A DNA stretch of 64,000 nt from Gimesia maris (GCF_008298035.1 NZ_CP042910.1:6448001-6512000), one strand, 5' to 3'. Counted from the stretch's first letter, positions 9,703-19,041 are shown. Translations and numbers: made by a program. Notes: a model not told the origin generated them from the letters alone.

Positions 9703-9724
9703 ACCGACCAGGTCGGTTTTTTTT
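9703..9724 (+). terminator. Hairpin with T-run, upstream of the MscS gene
   Basis: ACCGAC-CAG-GTCGGT forms a 6-bp stem with a 3-base loop, followed by eight T on the plus strand. It has intrinsic-terminator form but no plus-strand gene ends just before it. It may insulate the methyltransferase gene or be fortuitous. Confidence 0.45.
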
Positions 9725-9930
9725 ATAGTAGCATATTACAGCCAACCCTCCAAAAAATTTTCAAAAGGTGCTCTCACTGCCTGAAGATCTGACATGCTGT
9801 CACTGTTTATTCAGAAAACTTTTGAAACCAGGTAGCTGAATTTCTCGAGCTTACGTTATATTTCCGTAAACTTAAGGAGGCATTTCACCGAAATTCAGTT
9901 CATCTTCACCAGATATCAGGCAGCCATTTC

Positions 9931-10668
9931 ATGACAACAAACTACGACCCTATTGCTGAGCAGTATAAACGGTCTAAACAGCAGCCCTGGCGCACATTTA
10001 TTGAATGTTACACGCTGCTGGAGCTGGCCGGTGATCCGCAGGGTCTGTCCGTTCTGGATGTCGCATGCGGCGAAGGCTTTTATACACGCATGCTCCGTGA
10101 ACGTGGTGCCACACATGTGATGGGCATCGACCTGTCGCAGGGCATGATCGAACTCGCACAGAGACAGGAAGCGCAGAACCAGCAGGGAATTGAATTTATC
10201 GTCGGTGACGCACGGGAGCTGCCGGTATCCGAACAGTTTGATCTGGCTGTCGCCGCCTATCTGCTGAATTATGCTCGCACGCGTGACGAACTGCAGTCCA
10301 TGTGCAACGGCATCGCGAATGCACTGAAGCCGGGCGGACGCTTTGTTACCGTCAACAGCAGCCCGATGTTTCACTTTCCCGGCAGCCCGTCGTTTCGTCA
10401 CTTCGGCTTTGAAACGTCTGCCAGCACAGACTGGCAGGAAGGCACGCCAATCACCTGGACCTTCCACCTGGATGACGGTCCGTTTGACATTGAAAACTAC
10501 CATTTGACGGCGGACACCCACGAGGCCGCCTTCCGCACAGCCGGCTTTAATGAAGTCCGCTGGCATGCCCCGCAACTCTCATCGGACGGCCTGACAGACA
10601 ACACGCCGGAATACTGGTCCCCCCTGTTAACGAATTCTCCCATCACATTCATTGAGTGCGTGAAATAG
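9931..10668 (+). CDS. Class I SAM-dependent methyltransferase
   Basis: The product has 245 residues with a Rossmann-type SAM-binding fold. Motif I is VLDVACGEGFYTRML (residues about 38-52), followed by the acidic strand-2 end GIDLSQGMIELA and motif II/III region IEFIVGDARELP and YLLNYARTRDEL. The C-terminal part, with HFPGSPSFRHFGFE and a late WHAPQLS, should shape the acceptor pocket, but the substrate is unknown. It resembles ubiquinone/menaquinone-type and toxoflavin-type methyltransferases. The gene stands alone, with a weak ribosome site before the ATG. Confidence 0.88.
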   Translation: MTTNYDPIAEQYKRSKQQPWRTFIECYTLLELAGDPQGLSVLDVACGEGFYTRMLRERGATHVMGIDLSQGMIELAQRQEAQNQQGIEFIVGDARELPVSEQFDLAVAAYLLNYARTRDELQSMCNGIANALKPGGRFVTVNSSPMFHFPGSPSFRHFGFETSASTDWQEGTPITWTFHLDDGPFDIENYHLTADTHEAAFRTAGFNEVRWHAPQLSSDGLTDNTPEYWSPLLTNSPITFIECVK

Positions 10669-10742
10669 CTTCCGCCCGGAAGCAGACGCCCCCATTTCGG
10701 TCCCAGAAGAATTTTCCGCCCCATTAATCGTCCTCACAATAG

Positions 10743-10776
10743 TTGTCTTGACAAGTATTGTCGAAACGTCCATAAT
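10743..10776 (+). promoter_or_regulatory. Promoter and probable autoregulatory operator of the MarR gene
   Basis: A near-consensus sigma-70-type promoter is visible: TTGACA (10748-10753), 17-base spacer, CATAAT (10771-10776). It is overlapped by inverted TTGTC/GACAA half-sites at 10743-10747, 10750-10754 and 10758-10762. These give two overlapping dyads across the -35 box, a usual place for MarR-type repressors. Transcription would begin near 10783, directly at the ATG at 10784, which implies a leaderless message. Confidence 0.7.
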
Positions 10777-10783
10777 TTCAGAC

Positions 10784-11284
10784 ATGACAGCATCCGTGCC
10801 CCAACCCAATATCGAACAGGTTCAGTTTGACTCGCCGGAACAGGAAGTCTACCTGCAGCTCTGGCGGACGTACGACTGCCTGAAGGCCCTCGAAGAAGCC
10901 CTGTTCGTGCAATATGACCTGTCGGCACAGCAGTACAACGTACTGCGTCTGCTGCAGGCCGTCGCTCCGGGCACGATGCAGACGATGGAACTGGGTAGGC
11001 GGCTGATTTCGCGCGCCCCAGATACCACACGGATGCTGGATCGACTGGAAAAGCGATCTTTCATCCAGCGGAGTCGGCTTCCTGAGAATCGGCGGGTCGT
11101 GGAAATCGCCATCACAAAGCAGGGCCAGGCTCTGCTGGAAAAAATGGCCAAAGCGGTTGTGAAGATGCATCAGAATCAACTGGGGCATCTGACCATGTCA
11201 CAACAGAAGCAGCTCGTCAAACTCCTGAAACGCACCCGGGAACCGCATGAAGATGCGAGTTGTGACTGGCTGAAATCGGAATGA
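10784..11284 (+). CDS. MarR-family transcriptional regulator
   Basis: The product has 166 residues with the winged-helix layout of MarR proteins. Helical dimerisation segments flank a DNA-binding core: LSAQQYNVLRLLQAV, then MELGRRLISRAPDTTRMLDR as recognition helix region, then the wing (RSRLPENRRVVEIAITKQG). Such regulators usually repress their own gene and a neighbour until a phenolic or oxidant ligand is bound. The start at 10784 follows from the promoter just upstream. The TauE/SafE-type transporter gene begins 57 bases downstream and is the obvious regulatory target, which is inference. Confidence 0.92.
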   Translation: MTASVPQPNIEQVQFDSPEQEVYLQLWRTYDCLKALEEALFVQYDLSAQQYNVLRLLQAVAPGTMQTMELGRRLISRAPDTTRMLDRLEKRSFIQRSRLPENRRVVEIAITKQGQALLEKMAKAVVKMHQNQLGHLTMSQQKQLVKLLKRTREPHEDASCDWLKSE

Positions 11285-11341
11285 TCGACCGGGCAGCGCA
11301 TTCTTGTCGATCAAAGTGATAAAGTAAATCGAGATACTGAG

Positions 11342-12421
11342 ATGACGAATCAGCCGTGGTGGAATTCTGTGAAAAAACTGTGGCCCTTTGGTCTCTGGCT
11401 ACTGGCATTCTATACGGTCTGGCTGACGATCCTCATCGCCACTGACGGCTGGCAGTCACTGCAGCATCACTGGCCGATTGCACTGGCGATGGCGTTGGGT
11501 TCGTATATCGCCGGTTCCACTCCCATGGGTGGGGGAACCGTGGGTTTTCCCGTGCTCGTATTACTGTTTGACATGCCAGGTTCCCTGGGACGCAACTTCG
11601 GACTGGCCGTGCAGTCGATCGGCATGGTATCAGCTGCGATCTATATTTTCTCGGCACGACGACCGCTCGACTGGGGACTGTTACGGCCCGCGCTCGTCGG
11701 TGCACTCATTGGTACGCCCCTGGGTGCTGTCTGTGTCGCACCGTTTGTACCTGACTTATGGGTCAAGCTGACATTTGCCGTCGTCTGGTGCAGCTTCGGC
11801 ATTATGCATCTGCTGAAAATGCGCGAGCTGGTTTCAGCGACGGGAGTCAGTGATCGCTGGCGGACCTATGACCGGCTGCTGGGCCTGGCAGTCGGTCTGT
11901 CCGGCGGCATCGTCGCTTCCATTACCGGCGTAGGGATCGACATGATGGTCTATGCGACACTGGTGCTGCTGTATCGTGCGGATCTGAAAATTGCAATTCC
12001 GACGTCAGTGGTCATCATGGCGTTTGCGTCGGTCGTGGGAATTACGACAAATGTGATTCTGTCGCACATCAATCCCGGCCTGTATTACATGGACCCCGAA
12101 GTATATGCCAACTGGCTGGCGGCCGCCCCGATTGTCGCGCTGGGCGCACCCTTTGGAGCGCTGGTGGTGAATCTGATTCCCCGCACGCCGACACTGTTGC
12201 TGGTTTCCCTCTTGTGTATCGGGCAGTTCTTCTGGACGATTGCGCATGAAAATGTCTCCGGATTGGTTCTGCTCTGTGCCATCGCGGGTGTGCTCGCGGT
12301 CAACGGAGTCTTTCACCTGCTCTACCGCTGGGGACGCAACGAAGACGCCTTCCCGGCACTGCAACAGAACGCGGTGGAAACGTCTGCGGTTCAACTCGCC
12401 AGTGAAGAAAACGCAAGCTGA
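11342..12421 (+). CDS. TauE/SafE-family sulfite or organosulfonate exporter-like membrane protein
   Basis: The product has 359 residues with about eight hydrophobic segments in two repeated halves, as in TauE/SafE. The N-half contains ALGSYIAGSTPMGGGTVGFPVL, the typical Gly-rich turn; the C-half contains VGLSGGIVASITGVGIDMM, its counterpart. Family members export sulfite, sulfoacetate or related anions, but substrates are mostly unproven. The polar C-terminal tail (residues about 335-359) is variable. It lies 57 bases after the MarR gene and is probably cotranscribed. Confidence 0.88.
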   Translation: MTNQPWWNSVKKLWPFGLWLLAFYTVWLTILIATDGWQSLQHHWPIALAMALGSYIAGSTPMGGGTVGFPVLVLLFDMPGSLGRNFGLAVQSIGMVSAAIYIFSARRPLDWGLLRPALVGALIGTPLGAVCVAPFVPDLWVKLTFAVVWCSFGIMHLLKMRELVSATGVSDRWRTYDRLLGLAVGLSGGIVASITGVGIDMMVYATLVLLYRADLKIAIPTSVVIMAFASVVGITTNVILSHINPGLYYMDPEVYANWLAAAPIVALGAPFGALVVNLIPRTPTLLLVSLLCIGQFFWTIAHENVSGLVLLCAIAGVLAVNGVFHLLYRWGRNEDAFPALQQNAVETSAVQLASEENAS

Positions 12422-12575
12422 AATATCGCTACTCCGTATATCTGCGAAACAGAATACCTCGCAATTCATTCCGAAGCAGCGATTCCCGCTTGGCTCATGT
12501 ATTCTTGTTGAGTAGTATGAACGGCAACAGTTCAAAGACACTCCCCCTGTTGACGATCAGAAGAGAACCGAATTC

Positions 12576-14357
12576 ATGAGCAATGCGAAGAAGCTGGAAT
12601 CGATGCTCGAATTCCTGTGCAATGATGTTTACGAGGCCCTTTCAGACAATCTGGACAAGATTCTGGAATATACAGGCCCAGGTAAACTGGGAGATCGTAT
12701 TACCGGACTGTTGCAGTTAGCGATTCAGGACGAGGGTACACTCCTCAAACCAGCGATTAATGCTTCCGCAATCAACAGTGTTCTCACAATTATACGCGAC
12801 GGCATTCTTGCCGATACGGAAGTTGCTGACTCAGAACTACAGGTCTCTGCGGAACTGCTGAAACATTCCCTGCATCGTTTCAGTTTCATGGAAGATTACA
12901 AACAATATCTCTATGGCTGTAATGCAGAAGAGTTTCGGGAACTATTGATCCAGTGGGAAGCAGACAACAGCTGGCTCGGTGGTGCGATTCTTGACGGAGC
13001 CGTGATTGAACCCTTTCGACTGTTGGTCATGATTGCCTGCGATATCAAAAAAACTCCTGTTTTATTTCAGTCTTACAGTAAAATCCTGCGGCTGACGGCG
13101 AAAATCATCCTGAATGCCAATGGAATTCAAAAGGAAGACCAGACATATTTTGCTCAATTGAGTAAGGGCCTGTCCGAGATTGAAGCAGCAATCTGTCAAG
13201 ACCTGGAGACCGAAGCTGAGCAGCGCAGCACACAGGAGTCAGTTGGTTCCGAGAAAACAACCAGTCAGATCACTCCCGAAGAATCATTAAAACAGGGGCT
13301 GCGGGGACTCAACGCGCTGATCGGTCTGGATGCGGTCAAAGCGGAGGTCACGCGGATGGCGAACTTTCTGAAAATCCGCCAGCAGAGACAGGAAATGGGG
13401 ATGCCTGTCGCTTCGCAGACACTGCACTTCGTCTTCACGGGAAATCCGGGGACCGGGAAAACGACGGTCGCCCGGATCATCGCCAAGATCCTGTATGGCT
13501 ATCAGATTTTAAAGACCCCCAATTTTATCGAAGCCGACCGGGCGACAATGGTTGGCGGCTTTATCGGTCAGACGGCGATCAAAACCAACGAAGTCATCGC
13601 GAAAGCCACCGATGGCGTGCTGTTCATCGACGAAGCCTACACACTGGCAAAATCGGGTAGCCAGGATTACGGACAGGAAGCCATCGATACGATCCTCAAG
13701 AAAATGGAAGACCTGCGGGAGCGCCTGGTCGTCATCGTCGCCGGCTATCCAGTCGAAATGGCGGAGTTCATCGAATCCAACCCGGGGCTGGAAAGCCGCT
13801 TCAGCCGCTATATTGTGTTCGAAGATTATCACGTATCAGATCTGTGTCTGATTTTTGAACTGATGTGCAACGCCAATGCGTACCAGTTGACGCCCGCCGC
13901 CCGCGGCAACCTGGCGATCCTGCTCAACCGGGTCTTCACCGACCGCGATCAGAATTTCGGGAATGCCCGCCTGGTCCGCAACGCCTACGAACGCACGCTG
14001 GGCAATCATGCCGACCGCCTGGCGATGAGCACCGAGCCGATCACCCGCGAAGCACTGTCGACCATCGAAGCAGTCGACCTCCCGTTTCGCATTGCAAAAG
14101 GGATGACAGGCCCCGTCGATCTGAAGACTTCTCGCTGGAGAGTGAACTGCCCGCACTGTGAAAACACGACCATCGCGAGTCTCCCCTTTCTGGGACAGAT
14201 CGTTAAATGCAATGCCTGCGACACCCGCTTCCGCTGCCCGTGGTGGAACCTGGACCGCGATTCAGTCCCCGGCTTAAGCGGTTTTGAACTCTACGAACGC
14301 CCGAGTGATCTGGATGGATACGATATTCAACCTGAGGAAACGACCGCGCAAACTTAA
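12576..14357 (+). CDS. CbbX/SpoVK-like AAA+ ATPase with TerB-like N-terminus and zinc-ribbon C-terminus
   Basis: The 593-residue product has three parts. Residues about 1-200 are helical, and DGILADTEVADSEL (75-88) resembles the acidic signature of TerB/tellurite-resistance helical domains. Residues about 245-505 form an AAA+ module of the CbbX class: Walker A GNPGTGKTT (289-297), Walker B GVLFIDEAY (347-355), sensor I region LVVIVAGYP and an arginine-finger segment GLESRFSRYI. The tail has two cysteine pairs, CPHC (525-528) and CNAC (545-548), fitting a zinc ribbon. CbbX-type ATPases remodel protein complexes by threading tails through a hexamer. The client is unknown; there is no Rubisco gene nearby. 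Confidence 0.88.
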   Translation: MSNAKKLESMLEFLCNDVYEALSDNLDKILEYTGPGKLGDRITGLLQLAIQDEGTLLKPAINASAINSVLTIIRDGILADTEVADSELQVSAELLKHSLHRFSFMEDYKQYLYGCNAEEFRELLIQWEADNSWLGGAILDGAVIEPFRLLVMIACDIKKTPVLFQSYSKILRLTAKIILNANGIQKEDQTYFAQLSKGLSEIEAAICQDLETEAEQRSTQESVGSEKTTSQITPEESLKQGLRGLNALIGLDAVKAEVTRMANFLKIRQQRQEMGMPVASQTLHFVFTGNPGTGKTTVARIIAKILYGYQILKTPNFIEADRATMVGGFIGQTAIKTNEVIAKATDGVLFIDEAYTLAKSGSQDYGQEAIDTILKKMEDLRERLVVIVAGYPVEMAEFIESNPGLESRFSRYIVFEDYHVSDLCLIFELMCNANAYQLTPAARGNLAILLNRVFTDRDQNFGNARLVRNAYERTLGNHADRLAMSTEPITREALSTIEAVDLPFRIAKGMTGPVDLKTSRWRVNCPHCENTTIASLPFLGQIVKCNACDTRFRCPWWNLDRDSVPGLSGFELYERPSDLDGYDIQPEETTAQT

Positions 14358-14710
14358 GAAAGGTCGAACCATGTTGACTGTATTGAAACGCATCTGTTTG
14401 TGCAGCCTGGCTTTGAAGCGGGCTTTCTGAAAGCTGAATATCAGATTGTGCAGTTAATTACCGACAGGAAAACAACCGGGGCTAACGACGTTCAAACATC
14501 TTTCGATCAAGATTATAAGCCGACTGGCGCCTTACCCCTTTACTGTTTTTCCACACTATAAACACCCGCTCAATTTATAACCGTTCTTACTAAACTAAAA
14601 CGCATTTTTTCGGTCCGGACAAATAAACTGCAGTCAAATTCTCACAACGAATCGTTTATACTGAACTCAGCGAAACACCAACCTGCGACTCAATCGAGAG
14701 GAGAAATCAT
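14358..14710. other. Intergenic region with one dispersed-repeat fragment
   Basis: These 353 bases hold a copy of the dispersed motif at 14474-14486 and the promoter region of the oxidoreductase gene (a TATACT box lies near 14659). A 19-codon open frame at 14371-14430 with an AAAGG site is too short to claim as a gene. Confidence 0.5.
14474..14486 (+). repeat. Dispersed intergenic motif AACCGGGGCTAA, copy 1
   Basis: The 12-base string AACCGGGGCTAA occurs five times in this window, always between genes or at a gene end and always in this orientation. Confidence 0.85.
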
Positions 14711-16036
14711 ATGACCGCCCCACGTATTACCCGTCGCGAAGCACTGCAGACAACGGCTGCCCTGGGAGCGGGGCTCTGGCTGGGAACATCGACGCAACCG
14801 ACGCGGGCTGCTGCGAATGAGAAAATGAATGTTGCGGTGATCGGCATTGGTGGTCGCGGGGTGGCGAACCTGAATGGAGTCGCCAAAACCGAAAACATCG
14901 TTGCGCTGTGCGATGTCGACGACAAACGGGCGGGCAAAGCGTACGAGCGATTTCCCCAGGCGAAAAAATACGCCGACTACCGCCGCATGCTGGATGAGAT
15001 GGAAAACCAGATTGACGCAGTCGTCGTGAGCACTCCCGATCATACGCACTTCCATCCCTCCATGATCGCGATGACGATGGGCAAGCATCTGTACTGTGAA
15101 AAGCCGATGGCTCATTCAGTCTGGGAAGTGCGCGAGATGACAAAACTCGCTGCTAAGAACAAGCTGGCGACCCAACTGGGCATGCAGCGACACGCGCTGG
15201 CCAACATGCATCGGGCTGTCGAACTGATCAAGTCGGGCACGATCGGCGATGTGAGTGAAGTCTACAGCTGGATCAGTTCCACGCGAGGTATGCCCCCTGA
15301 GCCGGTCAAAACGGCCCCCGTTCCCGAAACGCTGGACTGGGATTTGTGGATCGGTCCCGCGAAGTTCCGTCCTTACGCGGTCAACTCCAAAGGGGAAGGC
15401 GCGCTGGCACCGTACAACTGGCGGTTCTGGTGGGATTACGGCACCGGGGAGACCGGCAACTGGGGCTGTCACATCCTGGACATCCCTTTCTGGGCGCTCG
15501 ATCTGAAATATCCGACCCGCGTCGCCGCCTCGGGACCAAAGATCGACGCCGAGCGCACGCCGACCGAAATGTTGACGAGCTTCAACTTCCCGGCCAACGA
15601 CAAACGGGGTCCCGTGAAACTGCACTGGTCGCAGGAGAAGAACGGACCGACGATTCTGAAAGAAAAGGGACTCAGCCTGAAAGGAGCCAACACGCTGTTT
15701 GTCGGCTCCAAGGGCATGCTGCTGACCGGGTTCGGCTCATTGAAACTCTTCCCCGAAAAATCGTTCGACGGTTTCAAAGCACCTGAACCATTCATTCCCG
15801 ATTCGCCCGGCTTCTACAAAGAATGGACAGATGCCTGCAAAGGGGGCAGCCCCGCGACCTGTAACTTCGACTATTCGGGACCGCTCTCAGAAACCGTGCT
15901 GCTGGGCAATACCGCCTACCGCGCAGGAGGCGGCTTTGACTGGAATGCTGACACACTCACGGCCACCGGCAATGAGAGTGCGAAACCATTTCTGCATTCC
16001 GAATTCCGCAAGGGGTGGGAGGAGTTTACGAGTTAG
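14711..16036 (+). CDS. Tat-exported Gfo/Idh/MocA-family oxidoreductase
   Basis: The product has 441 residues. An N-terminal twin-arginine signal (TRREALQTTAALGAGLWLG) directs export of a folded NAD(P)-binding protein. The Rossmann part follows: NVAVIGIGGRGVANL (about 38-52), an acidic end CDVDD, and the family's EKPMAHSVWE (the conserved Lys of EKP). The C-terminal alpha/beta domain includes WDYGTGETGNWGCHILD, usual in planctomycete members of this group. Family members oxidise or reduce sugars and inositols; exported versions are very numerous in planctomycetes and mostly uncharacterised. The GNAT gene starts 14 bases later. Confidence 0.92.
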   Translation: MTAPRITRREALQTTAALGAGLWLGTSTQPTRAAANEKMNVAVIGIGGRGVANLNGVAKTENIVALCDVDDKRAGKAYERFPQAKKYADYRRMLDEMENQIDAVVVSTPDHTHFHPSMIAMTMGKHLYCEKPMAHSVWEVREMTKLAAKNKLATQLGMQRHALANMHRAVELIKSGTIGDVSEVYSWISSTRGMPPEPVKTAPVPETLDWDLWIGPAKFRPYAVNSKGEGALAPYNWRFWWDYGTGETGNWGCHILDIPFWALDLKYPTRVAASGPKIDAERTPTEMLTSFNFPANDKRGPVKLHWSQEKNGPTILKEKGLSLKGANTLFVGSKGMLLTGFGSLKLFPEKSFDGFKAPEPFIPDSPGFYKEWTDACKGGSPATCNFDYSGPLSETVLLGNTAYRAGGGFDWNADTLTATGNESAKPFLHSEFRKGWEEFTS

Positions 16037-16050
16037 AATCAGGTACTCCC

Positions 16051-16521
16051 ATGCACGACATTCTGATTCGGGAAGCGACACCCGCGGACGCTGCAGCAGC
16101 GACCACCGTTTCTGAAACGGCGTTTGCACCGCTGCGTTCCATCTATCGTCCCACCGGCGCTGCGCTGGCCCGCCAGGCGGAACGTGCTCAGGCTGGCACA
16201 CGAATCGTGGCTGAGCTGGACGGCCCCATTGTGGCAACCGTTCAATATGATCTGCATGCCGATCACATCCATGTCATCGGCCTGGCTGTCCATCCCGACT
16301 TTCAACGCAAAGGTATCGCGCGGCAATTACTGGACTGGATCTGTATTCAAGCAAAGAAACTTGGACAGCCTGCGGTCGTGCTGGATACAATCCGGGAGAC
16401 AGGCAATGTCCCCCTGTTTGAAACACTGGGCTTTCGCATCACCCATGAAGAGACAGCAACCTGGTGTGTCAGCGAAACGTACCACGAACTTCATGTTGTC
16501 AAACTGGAACGCCTGGTTTAG
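16051..16521 (+). CDS. GNAT-family N-acetyltransferase
   Basis: The product has 156 residues. The acetyl-CoA pyrophosphate loop is seen as VHPDFQRKGIARQLLDWI (Q/RxxGxG/A type), preceded by strand IHVIGLAV and followed by NVPLFETLGFRITHEE, which is the usual final part of the fold. The substrate is unknown. I place the start at the ATG at 16051, where AGG lies 9 bases upstream and homology begins (ILIREATPADA); the frame is open into the oxidoreductase gene but that overlap is not needed. It probably shares a transcript with that gene. Confidence 0.85.
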   Translation: MHDILIREATPADAAAATTVSETAFAPLRSIYRPTGAALARQAERAQAGTRIVAELDGPIVATVQYDLHADHIHVIGLAVHPDFQRKGIARQLLDWICIQAKKLGQPAVVLDTIRETGNVPLFETLGFRITHEETATWCVSETYHELHVVKLERLV

Positions 16522-16631
16522 CAGCGAACCAGAATCAGGGAACCGGCGTCATTAATCAACAGAGAACTCCGGCGGTTTCGGGCAACCGCTGATCTCTCAC
16601 CTCTTTCCAATTCACAAAAGGCATGGCGGCG

Positions 16632-17120
16632 ATGAATATTCGGCTAGCGACATTAGCGGATCTCGATGCGATGACCGAGATTTATAACGAAGCCATTCTG
16701 ACGACAACAGCGACCTTCGATATGGAACCGATGACACGGGACGAACGCTTGCCCTGGTTTGAATCGCATGACGAACGGCATCCGATTTTTGTCGCTGTCG
16801 TGGACAACCAGATCGCGGGCTGGGCCTGTCTTTCCCAGTGGCGTCCTCGACAGGCTTATGCAGATACGGCGGAAACCTCGTTTTATGTCAAAGCCTCTCA
16901 TCGCGGCCGGGGTATTGGGCGGCAGTTGAAGCAGGCGATCATTGAAGAAGCACGCCGCCTGGGTTATCACACACTGATCGCCGGCGTCGCGGAAGGGAAC
17001 GAGGTCAGCCTGCATCTCAATCAGAGTTTTGGATTCGAAGTCGTGGGTACATTTAAAGAGGTCGGAAAGAAATTCGGCAAAGTCCTGGACGTGACCTATC
17101 TGCAACTCATGCTGAACTGA
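16632..17120 (+). CDS. GNAT N-acetyltransferase of phosphinothricin-acetyltransferase type
   Basis: The product has about 162 residues. Motifs are those of the Pat/Bar/MnaT group: IRLATLADLDAMTEIYNEA at the N-terminus, TSFYVKASHRGRGIGRQL with the acetyl-CoA loop, and NEVSLHLNQSFGFEVVGTFK near the end. Enzymes of this group acetylate methionine sulfoximine/sulfone, phosphinothricin or other amino-acid analogues; which applies here is not visible. The ATG at 16632 starts the conserved region; an ATG three codons earlier is the alternative. It is separate from the preceding GNAT gene by about 110 bases. Confidence 0.87.
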   Translation: MNIRLATLADLDAMTEIYNEAILTTTATFDMEPMTRDERLPWFESHDERHPIFVAVVDNQIAGWACLSQWRPRQAYADTAETSFYVKASHRGRGIGRQLKQAIIEEARRLGYHTLIAGVAEGNEVSLHLNQSFGFEVVGTFKEVGKKFGKVLDVTYLQLMLN

Positions 17121-17242
17121 CACGCGATGAAGCGCACCAGAATTCACTTCGGAATTGCACTTTCGGTCCGAAGCTGGTAAGAAAAACAGAGCGACCTGCC
17201 TGATCTCGAACTGATTACTCCTGCTCAAGAAAGACTCTGCCC

Positions 17243-18970
17243 ATGAAACGCGCGCACGTCCTGGCTGTCTGTCTCTGTCTGTTCGTCACTTCCTGGCTGG
17301 AAGCCGCGGAAACGTCTGCCATCACTCAGGAAACCGTCATGGTCCCGATGCGGGATGGTGTGCTGCTGGCGACCGACGTCTACCGCGATCCCAGTCTCAA
17401 ACAGGCACCCGTGCTGCTGATGCGAACTCCTTACAACAAAGACCGCGTTAAAAAAACGGCAGAGCGGTTTGCCACCGCCGGTTATGTCGCCGTCGTGCAG
17501 GACTGTCGCGGCAAGTTTCAGTCGGAGGGAGTGTTCTACCCTTACGATCACGAAGGCCGCGACGGCTACGATGCGATTGAATGGCTGGAGAAACAGCCGT
17601 GGTGCAACGGTCGCATCGGTATGTGGGGCGCATCCTATGTCGGTGCCACTCAATGGCTGGCAGCCAACGAACGACCGCCGGGACTGGTGACGATTGCACC
17701 GACGGCGACCTTCAGCAGTTTTTATCGCAATCTGTACCTGGGCGGTGCGATGCGGCTCTCGCTGATCACGCGCTGGGCAGCGGGAAATTCTCAGAAGCCG
17801 GAAGAGGCAACTGTCACTGACGACTGGCGGAAAACGCTGCTGCATCTGCCGATGAGTGAAATCGACGAACAGATTGGCTGGTCGATCCCCTGGCTGGAAG
17901 GCATGCTGACGCATCCACGACATGACGGTTACTGGAAGCCAACCGAGTTGACGGCTGAGATCGTCGATCTGAAACTGCCGATGCAGCATATTGTGGGCTA
18001 CTACGATTTCTTCTCGCGTGAAACCGTGGGCAACTTCAGTCGAATGCAGCACTGGTCTACCGATCTGGCAACGCAGCAACGTCAGCAGCTGATCCTGGGC
18101 CCCTGGGATCATGGCTCAATCGGTCGTGCGAAAGTGGGGGACGTCGATTTCGGTGAGAACGCAGTCATCGACAAGGATGGCGAGAACCTGAAATGGTTCA
18201 ATCAATACCTGAAAGCGGACTCCGCCAAAACGCCTGCCGTTGCTGTGCCTGTGAGATACTTTTCGATGGGCGATAATGTCTGGCAGGAAGCACAGACCTG
18301 GCCGCCTCAAGGTTTTACGCCGACGGCCTTTTATCTGCATTCGGAGGGCAGCGCGAATACCGGTGCCGGGAATGGCAAGCTCGATATTTGTCCGCCAGTG
18401 ACTGCGGAACCTGCGGACCGTTTCCAAGCAGACCCTGCTGATCCTGCGCCTGCCTGCCCGGTGACGGAGAAACGTCCGTTGATCGCAGCGACCTGGGCTC
18501 CCGTGGATCAGCGTCCGATTGAAAAGCGAAACGACGTGCTGGTTTATACGTCAGAACCTTACACGGAGCCGCTGACGTTCGCGGGCAATGCGCAGGCAAA
18601 GCTGTATGTTTCCGCCGACACGCCTGATGCGGACTGGGTGGTGAAACTGATTGACGTCCACCCCGACGGATTCGCGCAGAATCTGGCGGTGGGAATTTTG
18701 CGCGGACGATTCCGCGATTCAGAATTGAAACCGACGGCTCTGCATCCGGGCGAAGAATACGAAATCACCGTCGACCTGGGACCGATCGCCGCCCAGATCG
18801 GAGCCGGTCATCGATTGCGTGTGGATATCTGCGGTGCCTACTTCCCGCTGTTCGATCGGAATCCGAATACGGGGGAAGGACCATTCTGCAAAGGGACGAA
18901 AATCGCGACCGAACAAGTGTATCACGATGCGGTCCGGCCGTCGCGGATTATATTGCCTTGCCGGGAGTAA
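17243..18970 (+). CDS. Exported CocE/NonD-family hydrolase (X-Pro dipeptidyl-peptidase-like)
   Basis: The product has 575 residues. A signal peptide (KRAHVLAVCLCLFVTSWLEA) is followed by an alpha/beta-hydrolase domain: VMVPMRDGVLLATDVYRD, oxyanion region LLMRTPYNK, and the nucleophile motif GMWGASYVG with Ser131. A catalytic His is likely in LILGPWDHGSIG. A jelly-roll C-terminal domain follows (EPLTFAGNAQAKLYVSADTP, GHRLRVDICGAYFPLFDRN), as in cocaine esterase, glutaryl-7-ACA acylase and S15 peptidases. It likely hydrolyses an ester or amide in the periplasm; the substrate is unknown. Confidence 0.93.
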   Translation: MKRAHVLAVCLCLFVTSWLEAAETSAITQETVMVPMRDGVLLATDVYRDPSLKQAPVLLMRTPYNKDRVKKTAERFATAGYVAVVQDCRGKFQSEGVFYPYDHEGRDGYDAIEWLEKQPWCNGRIGMWGASYVGATQWLAANERPPGLVTIAPTATFSSFYRNLYLGGAMRLSLITRWAAGNSQKPEEATVTDDWRKTLLHLPMSEIDEQIGWSIPWLEGMLTHPRHDGYWKPTELTAEIVDLKLPMQHIVGYYDFFSRETVGNFSRMQHWSTDLATQQRQQLILGPWDHGSIGRAKVGDVDFGENAVIDKDGENLKWFNQYLKADSAKTPAVAVPVRYFSMGDNVWQEAQTWPPQGFTPTAFYLHSEGSANTGAGNGKLDICPPVTAEPADRFQADPADPAPACPVTEKRPLIAATWAPVDQRPIEKRNDVLVYTSEPYTEPLTFAGNAQAKLYVSADTPDADWVVKLIDVHPDGFAQNLAVGILRGRFRDSELKPTALHPGEEYEITVDLGPIAAQIGAGHRLRVDICGAYFPLFDRNPNTGEGPFCKGTKIATEQVYHDAVRPSRIILPCRE

Positions 18971-19013
18971 GAGTTGCGGTGATCGATTGACAGGCCCATA
19001 CAAATCGGGAGAC

Positions 19014-19041
19014 AACCGGGGCTAAGGCCCTGCGGCTAATT
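19014..19041 (+). repeat. Dispersed intergenic motif, longest clean copy
   Basis: This copy reads AACCGGGGCTAA followed by GGCCCTGCGGCTAATT. It is the best match to the uninterrupted form of the site into which the IS4-type element inserted at 40.67 kb. It overlaps the last codons of the leftward cytochrome gene. Confidence 0.85.

Noticed and set aside
14371..14430. Nineteen-codon frame after the AAA+ gene with AAAGG before it
   Set aside because: Too short, no recognisable peptide family, and could arise by chance next to the stop codon.
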